A stretch of DNA of 64,000 nucleotides, from NCBI GenBank assembly GCA_035463295.1, contig DATHTK010000028.1, positions 85,888 to 149,887 of the forward strand, read 5' to 3'. Positions 33,988 through 42,431 of this stretch are shown piece by piece. The notes beneath the pieces were generated by a model. The model searched no databases. It was not told where the DNA came from and saw only the letters and a list, made by a program, of their open reading frames with translations. Position 1 is the stretch's first letter. Every line of letters begins with the position of its first letter. The position numbers and the translations under genes are program-made. Source of the DNA: DATHTK01 sp035463295. GTDB taxonomy: Bacteria; Actinomycetota; Rubrobacteria; Rubrobacterales; Rubrobacteraceae.

Positions 33988-35376
33988 GTGAAAGAGATCC
34001 AGGAAGAGCGTATCCGTCGACTCAACGATAGGGATGTCCGGGAGGGGGACTACGTCCTCTACTGGATGCAGGAGGCCCAGCGCGCCAGATGCAATCATGC
34101 CCTGGAGTATGCGGTGCAGAGGGCCAACGAACTTCGGCAGCCGCTCCTCGTGGTGTTTGGGCTGACGACCGACTACCCCGAGTCTAACCTCAGGCATCAC
34201 GCGTTCATGCTGGAGGGCCTGAAGGATGCGGCCCAGGCGCTTGAGGAACGCGGGATCCAGCTCGCGGTTCGTTCGGGTTCGCCGGACGAGGTGGCATTGG
34301 GGTTCGCCGACAACGCCTCGATGATCGTGTGCGACATGAGTTACCTGCGCTTGCAGAAGAGATGGCGCGAGAGGGTGGCGAAAAGTGCCCGCTGTCTCGT
34401 CGTGCAGGTGGAGACCGAGGTCGTGGTGCCGGTCGAGCTTGCCTCCGATAAACGGGAACACGCCGCTCGCACTCTGCGTCCGAAGATCAGGGAGCATTTC
34501 GACGGCTTTCTCATCGAGCTCGAGCCCACCGGACTCGAGAAGCCGTCGCTGGACCTGGAGACGAGCGGCCTCGACCTCTCGAATATCGGTGCGATCCTCG
34601 ATGCGATGGAGATAGACAGGACCGTCGCTCCGGTGAGCCACCTCTACAAGGGCGGGACCTCGGAGGCGGAGCGGATCCTGGCACGGTTTATCGAGACCGG
34701 GATCGGCACCTACGCCGACCACCGCAACCAGCCCCAGACCGACGATGTCTCGCACATGAGCAAGTACCTGCACTTCGGGCACGTGTCGCCGGTCTACGTG
34801 GCGCTGGAGATAAGGGGGTCGGGCGGTCCTGATGAGGATGTAGACTCGTACCTCGAGGAGCTGGTCGTTCGCCGCGAGCTCTCGATGAACTTCTGCCACT
34901 ACACCCCCGATTACGACGCGTACTCTTGCCTCCCGAAGTGGGCCAGGAAGACCCTGCAAGAACACAAGGACGACAAGCGCGAGTACGTTTACTCCCGCGC
35001 GCAGCTCGAGAGCGCCGAGACCCACGATGAGTACTGGAACGCGGCGATGAAAGAGATGGTGCACACTGGTTACATGCACAATCACATGCGGATGTACTGG
35101 GGTAAGAAGATCCTGGAGTGGTCGAACACCCCGCAGTACGCTTACAAGACCACGCTATACCTGAACAACAAGTATTTCGTGGACGGCCGGGACGCGAACT
35201 CCTACGCCAACGTCGCCTGGGTGTTCGGCCAGCACGACCGGGGCTGGAAGGAGCGCAGGGTCTTCGGCAAGGTCCGCTACATGTCCGCGGGAGGCCTGGA
35301 TAGAAAGGCCAAGCCCGCACAGTACGTAGAGAAGGTGGAGCGCCTCATCGCGGAGGGTCGGGCCGAAGGTCCTTGA
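33988..35376 (+). CDS. phrB: class II deoxyribodipyrimidine photolyase
   Basis: This 462-residue FAD enzyme splits cyclobutane pyrimidine dimers in DNA using light. The class II signatures are clear: YMHNHMRMYWGKKILEW and YFVDGRDANSYANVAWVFGQ followed by HDRGW in the FAD-binding helical domain. The N-terminal photolyase alpha/beta domain holds VLYWMQEAQRARCNHALEYA. Conserved Trp residues for electron transfer are present in these segments. It starts with GTG 33988. It fits a radiation-tolerant lifestyle together with the photoprotective neighbours; regulation is not visible. Confidence 0.95.
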   Translation: MKEIQEERIRRLNDRDVREGDYVLYWMQEAQRARCNHALEYAVQRANELRQPLLVVFGLTTDYPESNLRHHAFMLEGLKDAAQALEERGIQLAVRSGSPDEVALGFADNASMIVCDMSYLRLQKRWRERVAKSARCLVVQVETEVVVPVELASDKREHAARTLRPKIREHFDGFLIELEPTGLEKPSLDLETSGLDLSNIGAILDAMEIDRTVAPVSHLYKGGTSEAERILARFIETGIGTYADHRNQPQTDDVSHMSKYLHFGHVSPVYVALEIRGSGGPDEDVDSYLEELVVRRELSMNFCHYTPDYDAYSCLPKWARKTLQEHKDDKREYVYSRAQLESAETHDEYWNAAMKEMVHTGYMHNHMRMYWGKKILEWSNTPQYAYKTTLYLNNKYFVDGRDANSYANVAWVFGQHDRGWKERRVFGKVRYMSAGGLDRKAKPAQYVEKVERLIAEGRAEGP

Positions 35377-35413
35377 CCGGGCGTTTTCGGAGGTTCATGC
35401 ACCCCCGGCGTTG

Positions 35414-36190
35414 TCACTCGTCTACTCCGAGCATCTTCGCGGCGGCTGAGAGGTCGTGCGCGAGTCCCTGGCTGGCGCGGCCCACGAGCCGCGCCGAGGT
35501 GGTGACCCGAACCGAGAGCAGACGTTCGATAGGAATGCCGTGACGGAGCAGGGCGCGTTCCAGGTGCTCGTCTTCGAGCGTGTCTCTGGGTTCGAGGCCA
35601 CCGATCTTGCGGTAGACCGCAGCCGTAAGAGCCATGGAGGCGCCGGAGAACCGCCAGTGTTCAGTCGTCCCGGAGCGGTCGGGTCTGGAGAGCAGCCTCC
35701 TGAGACGAAAGTCCCCGCGGCTTGCGTGCCATCCGAGCAGCGCCTCCGAAACTCGTGCGTCGTCCGCAAGCTCTATGCTGCCCCCGATCGCCCTCGCTCC
35801 GCGCCCGGCGGCCGCGAGTTGGGCGGAGATCCAGTCCGGTGCGACGATTGTGTCCGCGTCGGTGGAGGAGATCAGGGCCTGCGGTCGACCAACGGCGTGC
35901 AGCCGGGCGCAGGCGCCCTCCAGCCCCACACGCCGGGCGTGGCCGGATCCTTTTCCCGGTCCTTCCAGGAAGTGAAGACGGAGGGAAGGGAAGGACGCTG
36001 CTACGTCCCTGGCGCGCTTCTCGGTGCCGTCGGTGCAGCGGTCCAGGACGAGGAGGATCTCGTACTCCTCATGCGACACCCCCTCTTGCTCGGCGAGCGC
36101 CCGCAGGCAGGAGCCGACGAGCTCCTCCTCGTTGCGAGCGGGGACGACCACGCAGATGCGCAGCGCCGGGTTCGGCGGCGGGAGCGTCAC
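35414..36190 (-). CDS. glycosyltransferase family 2
   Basis: This 258-residue GT-A transferase uses a nucleotide-sugar donor. It shows ICVVVPARNEEELVGSCL, the acidic LVLDRCTDGT, and the metal-binding DTDAD-like SSTDADTIVAPDWI. EDEHLERALLRHGIP corresponds to the catalytic E/D-D-x-x-L region. No membrane helix is evident. GTG 36190 overlaps the preceding stop (GTGA). It is the last gene of the five-gene operon starting at 39687. The acceptor is unknown. Confidence 0.88.
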   Translation of the reverse strand: MTLPPPNPALRICVVVPARNEEELVGSCLRALAEQEGVSHEEYEILLVLDRCTDGTEKRARDVAASFPSLRLHFLEGPGKGSGHARRVGLEGACARLHAVGRPQALISSTDADTIVAPDWISAQLAAAGRGARAIGGSIELADDARVSEALLGWHASRGDFRLRRLLSRPDRSGTTEHWRFSGASMALTAAVYRKIGGLEPRDTLEDEHLERALLRHGIPIERLLSVRVTTSARLVGRASQGLAHDLSAAAKMLGVDE

Positions 36191-37356
36191 CGGCGGAGCG
36201 GGGCTCCGGATTCGATCAGTGCGCGGCCTTCTTCGTAGTCCTCGTCCGAGCCGTGGGCAAGCACGCCTACGACGGAACCCTCCCGACCGTACCAGACGGT
36301 GAATGACTCGCCCCGGTCCACGAAACGCTTCTCGTCCCAGCCGTCCCCCCAGGCCCAGTACTTGAGGGTCTTGTCGCCGATGGTGGACCAGAACCCCGGA
36401 GCCATGCTCCAGGCAGCCTCGCCGCCAGCGATCACGGTCCCCGCCACGCGTCCGTGTTCGAGGGCATCCCCCCAGTGTTCGACGCTGAGGCGGCGACCGG
36501 CGGACTCGTTGAAGGCCTGAGCCACGTCGCCAACGGCGAAGATGCCCGTCCCGCTGGTGCGCATGGCAGAGTCCGTGATAATGCCCTTCTCCACCGCGAG
36601 CCCGGCCCTCTCGGCCAGATCCGTCCGCGGGCTCACGCCGGTCCCGAAGAGCACCGTGTCGGCCGGGATCTGCTCTCCGCCCTCGACGGACACCTCGAAG
36701 ACGCCGTCCTTGCGTTCGACGCCCTCTATGCTCGAACCGAGGCGAAGGTCTACACCGTAGCCCCTGAGCCAGTCCTCTATCCGCCCGCCGACCTCCTCGC
36801 CCAATCTCTCCTTCTGGGGCGATTGTTCGAGGCTGACCAGGGTCACCTTCGCGCCCCGCACTGAGAGGGAGGCGGCGGCCTCGCACCCTATGAAGCCGCT
36901 TCCTATGACCGCGACCCGGTCGCCCTCCCCGAGGCGTTCCTGAAGGCGGCTCGAGTTCTCGAGCGTCCTCATCACCAGGATCTCCGGGTCGTCCGCGCCG
37001 GGCACGGGTATGCGCACCGGCTCGGAGCCGGTAGCAAGTACGCAGGCATCGTAGCGGATCTCGCCCTCCTCGGTCTCGACGATGGTTCGCTCCCGATCCA
37101 GGGCTTTGACCCGAGCCGCCAACCGGAGTTCGATGCCGTACTTGCCGTACCACTCCGGGTTCTGGATTGGCAGCTCGTCAAGTCCCATCTCGCCTCGCAG
37201 GTACTCCTTGGTCAGCGGCGGACGCTGGTAAGGTGGGTACGGCTCGGTGGTGAGCATCGTTACCCGGGCCCTGCCTCCCGCTGCGCGGTAGGCTCGGGCG
37301 GTTGCGAAGCCCCCCGGTCCGCCCCCGACTATGACGAGCCGCTCGTTCTCGTTCAC
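36187..37356 (-). CDS. FAD/NAD(P)-dependent ferredoxin/rubredoxin reductase-like oxidoreductase
   Basis: This 389-residue flavoprotein has FAD-binding LVIVGGGPGGFATARAYRAA at the N-terminus, ACVLATGSEPVRIPVPGAD, NAD-binding VAVIGSGFIGCEAAASLS, and the second FAD motif GIFAVGDVAQ. Adjacent YQRPPLTKEYLRGE is typical of the AIF/oxygenase-ferredoxin-reductase group. The C-terminal domain is of reductase_C kind. It may supply electrons to a redox partner; none is encoded beside it. GTG 37356 overlaps the upstream methyltransferase stop by 4 nt. Confidence 0.88.
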   Translation of the reverse strand: MNENERLVIVGGGPGGFATARAYRAAGGRARVTMLTTEPYPPYQRPPLTKEYLRGEMGLDELPIQNPEWYGKYGIELRLAARVKALDRERTIVETEEGEIRYDACVLATGSEPVRIPVPGADDPEILVMRTLENSSRLQERLGEGDRVAVIGSGFIGCEAAASLSVRGAKVTLVSLEQSPQKERLGEEVGGRIEDWLRGYGVDLRLGSSIEGVERKDGVFEVSVEGGEQIPADTVLFGTGVSPRTDLAERAGLAVEKGIITDSAMRTSGTGIFAVGDVAQAFNESAGRRLSVEHWGDALEHGRVAGTVIAGGEAAWSMAPGFWSTIGDKTLKYWAWGDGWDEKRFVDRGESFTVWYGREGSVVGVLAHGSDEDYEEGRALIESGAPLRR

Positions 37357-37931
37357 GAGATGGCTTCGAAGACGTCGAGCCGGTACTCGGGTTCCTTTAT
37401 GGTCTTCACGTGCGCGAGGCGCGTGTGCGCGATGAGCAACTCGTGCACCTCGTCTCCTTGCAGCGGGTAGGTCCTGGTCTCTTTCCGCCAGTGGACCGCT
37501 ATTAGGACGCCCCCCGGCGCAAGGATCCCCTCGAAGCGGCTCAGCGCGTCGATCACGACCTCCCGCGGCCAGTAGTACAGTACCTCCGAGGCGACGATGA
37601 GGTCGAAGGCACTCTCCGGCATCTCCTCCGGGAGCGTGCGCCTCTCGACGCGCACGTGGCCCTGTTTGACGAGGCGTTCTCTGGCGATCTCGACGGCCTT
37701 CTCGGAGGTGTCCACCGCGAGCAACTCGTCGCAGCGCGGCGCAAGCATCGCCGTGAAGACCCCGATCGAGGAGCCGGCTTCGAATGCCCTTCGGAACCTG
37801 CGGTCCCCGAGCGACTCCAGGGTGCGCGCGTACTTCTTGCGCTCGTAATCGCTCGTCTCGAAGCCCCAGGGGTCCGAAGACTGCGCGTAGAGGTTCTCGA
37901 AGTAGGCGCGGTCGAGTCGGTCTCTTCTCAT
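37353..37931 (-). CDS. NodS-like SAM-dependent methyltransferase
   Basis: This 192-residue methyltransferase has motif I GSSIGVFTAMLAPRCDELL with acidic LLAVDTS, then FDLIVASEVLYYW, which is shared with NodS and related N- or O-methyltransferases. The N-terminus YFENLYAQSSDPWGFETSDY is typical of this subgroup. Both gene borders are 4-nt overlaps (ATGA and GTGA), so translation is coupled with acyl-CoA dehydrogenase upstream and flavin reductase downstream. The substrate is unknown. Confidence 0.85.
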   Translation of the reverse strand: MRRDRLDRAYFENLYAQSSDPWGFETSDYERKKYARTLESLGDRRFRRAFEAGSSIGVFTAMLAPRCDELLAVDTSEKAVEIARERLVKQGHVRVERRTLPEEMPESAFDLIVASEVLYYWPREVVIDALSRFEGILAPGGVLIAVHWRKETRTYPLQGDEVHELLIAHTRLAHVKTIKEPEYRLDVFEAIS

Positions 37932-39076
37932 GAGCGGGGCTCTCTCTCCTCGATGGCCCTCTTGCCGATCCGAGCGAGAGCCGGTTCGAGCCGGTGCTGG
38001 AGTAGAAAGAGCTCGAGGTCTCGCCGGGCGCGATCCAGTTCGGAGGCGGTCGCAAAGGGGTGAGAGCCGACAGCCCGGGCCGCCGCGTCGAGGATGTCGC
38101 GGGCGGCTCCTGCGACGGCCTCGCGAAGCTGGACGGAGAAGTGGGCCGTCGAGGCTTCGGGGTCTGCATCGACGAAGGCGGCGGCGTGCTCGAGCCAGCG
38201 ATCTATCGTGCTCCGCGCCGTGAGCATCCGGCCCGCGGCCAGCGAGACTATGTCGTCGGGCTTCCTGCTCGCGCTCTTCGCGGCGAGGATGTCCAAAGCC
38301 CCCTCCACCGCCGAGTCGGCAATGCCCGCCCAGGTGACGGCCGTCCGGATCGCGTCTCGGCCGAAGTACGGCTCGCGGACGAGCTCTCCCGGCTCGCCGA
38401 GCACCGCGAGCACCGGGGTCCCTTCGAAGACGACGCGGTGGCTCTCCGAAGAGCGCATCCCCGATGACCGGAACCACCCCCGGTCGATTCTTATCCTCTC
38501 GGAGAGGTCCACGTAGGCGAGCAGCGGGGGACCCGGCGGCGCCTCCGCCGGCGCGCGGACTGCGACGAGCGCGCGGTCGAGTCCCGTCGCGCCGCTGCAA
38601 AAGGTCTTGACGCCCTCGAGGTGGTAGACGCCCTCGGCCTCGACGAGCCGGGCCGGCGTTCCCTCTCCGGGTACAGGGTCGGCGCCCCAGATCCCGAGAC
38701 GCCGCCGACCGGCGATGACGGCCTTGAGCTCGTGCGAACGCAACGGCTCCGGGGCCAGGGCCGAGACGCGCTCTACGCCGTTGAAGTGACCGTCCAGGAT
38801 CCTGCCGACCGAGCCATCGGCTCGCGCGACGGCGCGCAGCACGCTCCATTCCTCGGCGAAGGATGCGCGGCGTCTGCCGCCCCCTTCGCCAGGCACGGTC
38901 ATGGCGAGTACCCCGGACGCCGCGAGTTCTCTTAGAGGGTCCTCGGGAAAGGCCGGGTGCGCATCGCGCTCGGCGGCGCCGGAGGCGATACGGACGAGGA
39001 CTGACTCGAGGTATGTTGCCGGTTGCGCGCGGCTCGGCGTACGGATCCACTCGCTGAGAGGTTCGCTCGTCGTCAT
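37928..39076 (-). CDS. acyl-CoA dehydrogenase family protein
   Basis: This 382-residue flavoprotein is of the acyl-CoA dehydrogenase fold. LREL-A-S-G-V-LAMTVP-E-GG is at the start, then VKTFCSGATGLDRALVAVRA as the beta-domain. RGWFRSSGMRSSESHRVVFE matches the G-M-R-x-S/T-x-S family pattern. The C-terminal helical bundle has AVGSHPFATASELDRARRDL. No conserved catalytic Glu is obvious, so it may act as a flavin-dependent oxidase or hydroxylase instead. It is coupled to the deacetylase upstream by ATGA. Confidence 0.8.
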   Translation of the reverse strand: MTTSEPLSEWIRTPSRAQPATYLESVLVRIASGAAERDAHPAFPEDPLRELAASGVLAMTVPGEGGGRRRASFAEEWSVLRAVARADGSVGRILDGHFNGVERVSALAPEPLRSHELKAVIAGRRRLGIWGADPVPGEGTPARLVEAEGVYHLEGVKTFCSGATGLDRALVAVRAPAEAPPGPPLLAYVDLSERIRIDRGWFRSSGMRSSESHRVVFEGTPVLAVLGEPGELVREPYFGRDAIRTAVTWAGIADSAVEGALDILAAKSASRKPDDIVSLAAGRMLTARSTIDRWLEHAAAFVDADPEASTAHFSVQLREAVAGAARDILDAAARAVGSHPFATASELDRARRDLELFLLQHRLEPALARIGKRAIEEREPRS

Positions 39077-39687
39077 GCGTTCGAAAGCCTAGCATAAGGA
39101 TCGCCCATCGAGCACGGTTCGCACCCGAGTGAGCGTGCGCGCTTGATGACCCTTTCGATGAGGGAGACCGTCTCTTCGCAGCCCGAGCGCCTGGCGCCCG
39201 GACCGAGACCGTCGTGCATGAGGATCACAGCTCCGGGGCGGAGATCCGGTCCGGCGTGTGCAAACATCTCCGATGCGGTGTCCCCGCGCCAGTCGTGAGT
39301 GTCGACGGTCCAGGAGATGAGCGTGAGCCCGAGCTTCTCCGCTACGTCCCGCGTGCAGGGAGTGATAACACCCCAGGGTGTACGCCATAGCTTCGGGAGC
39401 AAGCCCAGAGCACGGAGGTCTTCTAGTCCTCTGCGCGCGTCGACCTCGACCTCCGGGCAAGCGAGTTGCGTGTGCCGGACGTGCTTCGTGCAATGCAACT
39501 CCACACTGTGACCGGCATGGGCCATCTGGTCGATAAGGTATGGATAACGCGTCGCCAGTGGCGCGACGACGAAGAACGTCGCCCTGGCGCGATAGAGGTG
39601 CAGCGTCTCCAGGACTCTCGGGGTCCAGATAGGGTCGGGCCCGTCGTCGAAGGTCAGGTAGATACGACTATCGCTGCCGCCCTTCAA
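39073..39687 (-). CDS. polysaccharide deacetylase (NodB/CE4 family)
   Basis: This 204-residue enzyme removes N- or O-acetyl groups from a carbohydrate. Motif 1 is TFDDGPD with catalytic base and metal Asp. The motif 2 zone is HSVELHCTKHVRH, where the His spacing is unusual for H-S/T-x3-H. Motif 3 is WRTPWG (normally R-x-P-x-G), motif 4 DTHDW and motif 5 ILMHDG. No signal peptide is present, so it should act in the cytoplasm. GGAGGT lies 7 nt before TTG 39687. It is the first gene of the five-gene overlapping operon. Confidence 0.9.
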   Translation of the reverse strand: MKGGSDSRIYLTFDDGPDPIWTPRVLETLHLYRARATFFVVAPLATRYPYLIDQMAHAGHSVELHCTKHVRHTQLACPEVEVDARRGLEDLRALGLLPKLWRTPWGVITPCTRDVAEKLGLTLISWTVDTHDWRGDTASEMFAHAGPDLRPGAVILMHDGLGPGARRSGCEETVSLIERVIKRARSLGCEPCSMGDPYARLSNA

Positions 39688-39826
39688 CCGGCCACCTCCG
39701 GTCCGGTGAGATCACGCTCAGGCCTCCGTGGTCTTCGCGCGGCGGAGCCTGCGACCCTTCGCAGTTCCGTCCGGCCACCTCTATGTTGTCCACGTTCTGT
39801 TCGAGGACCTTTGACGGGAGTGCTCT

Positions 39827-40660
39827 CTACACCAGGCGTTCTGGCGGGAACTCCGCCGGGTCGAACGTGGGGTGCGGGTACTGCGGGTCCATGCTCTCAA
39901 GGGTGTCGACGAGGAGCCGGCTCACCAGGAGGCTGCGGAACCACTTCTTCTCGGCCGGGATGACGTACCATGGGGCGTACTCCATCGAGCAGCGGTTTAG
40001 CGCGGTTTCGTAGGCCGCCTGGTAAGCGTCCCAGCGCTCCCGCTCTTCGAGGTCGGTCGGGTTGAACTTCCACCATTTGTCCGGCCGCTCGAGTCTGCGC
40101 CTCAACCTCCTGAGCTGGTATTCGCGCGAGATGTGCAGGAACACCTTGACCACCCGGGTGCCGTGGTCGTGGAGCGTCTTCTCGAACGAGTTGATGTGAC
40201 CGTAGCGCTCCTCGATGAGCTCCGGCGCCGCCAGTGCTCGTACCCGGGCCACCAGCACGTCCTCGTAGTGCGAGCGGTTGAAGACCCCGATGTAGCCCCT
40301 GGCCGGCACGCGCCGGTGCACCCTCCAGAGAAAGTCGTGGGCGAGCTCCTCTCCGGTAGGCGCCTTGAAGTTCGTCACGTAGCAGCCCTGCGGGTTGACG
40401 CCCTCGAAGACCCGGCGGATCGTGCTGTCCTTGCCCCCTCCGTCCATCGCCTGCAGCACGAGCAGGACCGACCGCTCCGACTCCGCGTAGAGCCGCTCCT
40501 GCAAGTCGGAGAGACGCTCCGTGCTCTCCTTCAGCTGGCGGCGGGCGAGCTTTTTCCCGGCGTGGGCCTGCGTGTCCTCCGGTCGCACCGAGTCGAGCCG
40601 GAAGGCTTCGCCCGGCGTCACGCGGTAACGGGCATAGTCGAGGTGCTCGGGCGCTCTCAT
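39827..40660 (-). CDS. ppk2: polyphosphate kinase 2 family protein
   Basis: This 277-residue PPK2 transfers phosphate between polyphosphate and nucleotides. It has the P-loop AMDGGGKDST, the lid/arginine region RRVFEGVNPQGCYVTNFKAP, Walker B and following Arg in GVFNRSHYEDVLVARVR, and WWKFNPTDLEERERWDAYQ, which is typical of class I PPK2. It is cytoplasmic. ATG 40660 follows 7 nt after a small zinc-ribbon gene, so they form an operon. The nucleotide preference cannot be read. Confidence 0.93.
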   Translation of the reverse strand: MRAPEHLDYARYRVTPGEAFRLDSVRPEDTQAHAGKKLARRQLKESTERLSDLQERLYAESERSVLLVLQAMDGGGKDSTIRRVFEGVNPQGCYVTNFKAPTGEELAHDFLWRVHRRVPARGYIGVFNRSHYEDVLVARVRALAAPELIEERYGHINSFEKTLHDHGTRVVKVFLHISREYQLRRLRRRLERPDKWWKFNPTDLEERERWDAYQAAYETALNRCSMEYAPWYVIPAEKKWFRSLLVSRLLVDTLESMDPQYPHPTFDPAEFPPERLV

Positions 40661-40667
40661 CCCGGCC

Positions 40668-40838
40668 CTACGGGTCCGAGCAGTCGCGGCGGTAGCCGCA
40701 GTTGGGACAGACGAGCTTGCAGTGGAGGCCGTACATCTCGGAGCCGCACATCTCGCACTCCTCGCCCGAAGGCTCGAGCGCCGATTCCTGCTCTCCCTGC
40801 TCCTCGACCATTCGCTGCAGTATACGAAGCTCACGCAT
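40668..40838 (-). CDS. 56-residue zinc-ribbon protein upstream of ppk2
   Basis: The frame from ATG 40838 to TAG 40668 encodes a charged helix (MRELRILQRMVEEQGEQE) and then CEMCGSEMYGLHCKLVCPNC followed by GYRRDCSDP. Six cysteines arranged C-x2-C...C...C-x2-C...C make a zinc ribbon. The CPNCGYRRDCSDP ending is familiar from small bacterial proteins without known function. It stops 7 nt before ppk2, suggesting co-translation. No ribosome site better than CCCGGG is seen. Confidence 0.7.
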   Translation of the reverse strand: MRELRILQRMVEEQGEQESALEPSGEECEMCGSEMYGLHCKLVCPNCGYRRDCSDP

Positions 40839-40905
40839 CCCGGGCGAGAGGCGTTCGCCTGTGGTGCGGCCCCGCTCGACGCACGGTCCCGCTTCTCGGG
40901 CCCTT

Positions 40906-41337
40906 CTAGGTCCGCGCTTCCGTCGGTGTGGCCTCCCGTCGGGATTCGGCCGGCTGGGGTGATCTTCCGGACTCCCTCTGCCGAAGCATCTCGGAGATGT
41001 GGATCGAGCTCAAGCTCTTGAGCGCCGAGAAAGAGAGCACCCTCTGGGCCTGGCCCAGCGAAGCGGCTAGAGCCTCCGTGAGGACGCGTAGAGTGGCGAG
41101 GCTCTGCTGCATCTCGGAGATCCGGATGGGCAGCTCCTGCGCGCGGGCGTCGAGGAGCGAGAGGCTCCGCTCGAGCTCGGCGGTCCGCCGGCTCAGGCGG
41201 TTCACCTCCTCGATCAGGTGGTCGCGCACGACGGCGCGGGCGCGCCGGTAACGGAGGTAGGCGCGCAGCGCGCTCACCGCCGCGAGGAGGGCGAGCACGG
41301 CGCCGACCAGGATCACAACTGCCAGGAAAACACCCAT
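40906..41337 (-). CDS. membrane-anchored coiled-coil protein
   Basis: This 143-residue protein has one N-terminal membrane helix (VFLAVVILVGAVLALLAAVS). A long alpha-helical, partly coiled-coil region follows (EEVNRLSRRTAELERSLSLL, EMQQSLATLRVLTEALAASL), then a polar tail. It is not assigned to a family; the layout recalls DUF948-type proteins. ATG 41337 is without a clear ribosome site; TAGTTT lies 10 nt upstream. It may belong to the zinc-ribbon/ppk2 unit, 67 nt downstream. Confidence 0.6.
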   Translation of the reverse strand: MGVFLAVVILVGAVLALLAAVSALRAYLRYRRARAVVRDHLIEEVNRLSRRTAELERSLSLLDARAQELPIRISEMQQSLATLRVLTEALAASLGQAQRVLSFSALKSLSSIHISEMLRQRESGRSPQPAESRREATPTEART

Positions 41338-41369
41338 TACGCCGACAAAACTAGCACCGCCCGCACGCC

Positions 41370-41397
41370 TTTACAAACTACCGGGCGGTGGTAAACT
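41370..41397 (+). promoter_or_regulatory. promoter of initiator tRNA gene (TTTACA-N16-TAAACT)
   Basis: TTTACA at 41370-41375 and TAAACT at 41392-41397 have a 16-nt spacer. The start is predicted near 41404, 7 nt before the mature tRNA. Confidence 0.55.
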
Positions 41398-41410
41398 CCC
41401 GCTACAGCGA

Positions 41411-41484
<74 letters not shown>

Positions 41485-41489
41485 CTACT

Positions 41490-41515
41490 AGAGGCCCCGG
41501 GAGACCGGGGCCTCT
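41490..41515 (+). terminator. hairpin after tRNA-fMet
   Basis: AGAGGCCCCGG (41490-41500) pairs perfectly with 41505-41515 around a GAGA loop. The tail is CTCCG without a T-run, so it may be a weak terminator or an RNA processing signal. Confidence 0.55.
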
Positions 41516-41716
41516 CTCCGTCGGCGAGGCCTCCCACCCCGATACTCGAACCCTGTCCCATGTCTATGTTTGTGGCGCGGCGCGGCGGGGTAGGCACTGA
41601 CGTGATGTACACCGTACAGGCGAAGTGTAGGGATCTCGGCAACCCGGGTAGCGAAGTCATCGGAGGCGCTAACAACGGGTAGGATTCGCGAAGCAGGCGA
41701 GGGAAAGGGTGAGAGC

Positions 41717-42184
41717 ATGAGCGAAGGGACGAGCAACCGGGGGCAGAGCGGACCTCTCCAGAGCGATCGCGGCACTACCACCATAAGCAGCGCGGTGGTC
41801 TCCCAGATCGCCGGGATAGCAGCCCAGGAGATCGAAAAGGTCCAGATGGGCGGCGGAACCGCTGCGGCCGTGGGCGGCTTTCTGCAGAGCGTGACCGGCG
41901 GCGCTTCGGGCGGGAGCACCTACAGCCGGGGCGTCTCGGTCGAGGTCGGACAGGAGGAAGCGGCCATTGACCTCACCATGGCGGTCGAGTACGGCCAATC
42001 GGTGCCGCAGCTCAGCGAGGCGGTGCGCCGCAACGTCATAAACCGGGTCGAGAACCTGACCGGCCTGCGGGTCACCGAGGTCAACATCACCGTGACCGAC
42101 GTGCAGATCGCCGAGGAGAGGCCGATGCTGGAGCAGCAGGAGGAGGTCGAGGAGCAGGCGAGGCGCCAGGAACAGCGCGCCTGA
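41717..42184 (+). CDS. Asp23/Gls24-family envelope stress protein
   Basis: This 155-residue protein carries the Asp23 domain: TTTISSAVVSQIAGIAAQEI, then an acidic strand region (VSVEVGQEEAAIDLTMAVEY) and VINRVENLTGLRVTEVNITV. The family is membrane-associated through partners and linked to cell-envelope stress. The C-terminus is a Glu/Gln-rich helix (MLEQQEEVEEQARRQEQ). GAAAGGGTGAGAGC precedes ATG 41717. It is a single-gene unit closed by a strong terminator. Confidence 0.88.
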   Translation: MSEGTSNRGQSGPLQSDRGTTTISSAVVSQIAGIAAQEIEKVQMGGGTAAAVGGFLQSVTGGASGGSTYSRGVSVEVGQEEAAIDLTMAVEYGQSVPQLSEAVRRNVINRVENLTGLRVTEVNITVTDVQIAEERPMLEQQEEVEEQARRQEQRA

Positions 42185-42205
42185 GCAACGCTCGACGCAG
42201 TGCCG

Positions 42206-42238
42206 GACCGGGGTACTAGAACCCCGGTCTTTTTCTTT
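42206..42238 (+). terminator. factor-independent terminator after the Asp23-like gene
   Basis: GACCGGGGT (42206-42214) pairs with ACCCCGGTC (42221-42229), loop ACTAGA, followed by TTTTTCTTT. Confidence 0.9.
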
Positions 42239-42431
42239 GCAGCCGGCGAACGCCGGCCGTGATGGCCCGAACGCAGGACTTTTCGCGGGGAGCATTGTCC
42301 TCGGGCGCGAGTTCCGGTATAAAGGGCGCAGGGAGAACTATGGTCCGCGCGCCAGGGGGGCCGATGCGAAGGGCGCAGCGGGTCGAACAGAGAACCCGGC
42401 GCACGGGCGCGGGAAAATAGGGGAGGCATAG

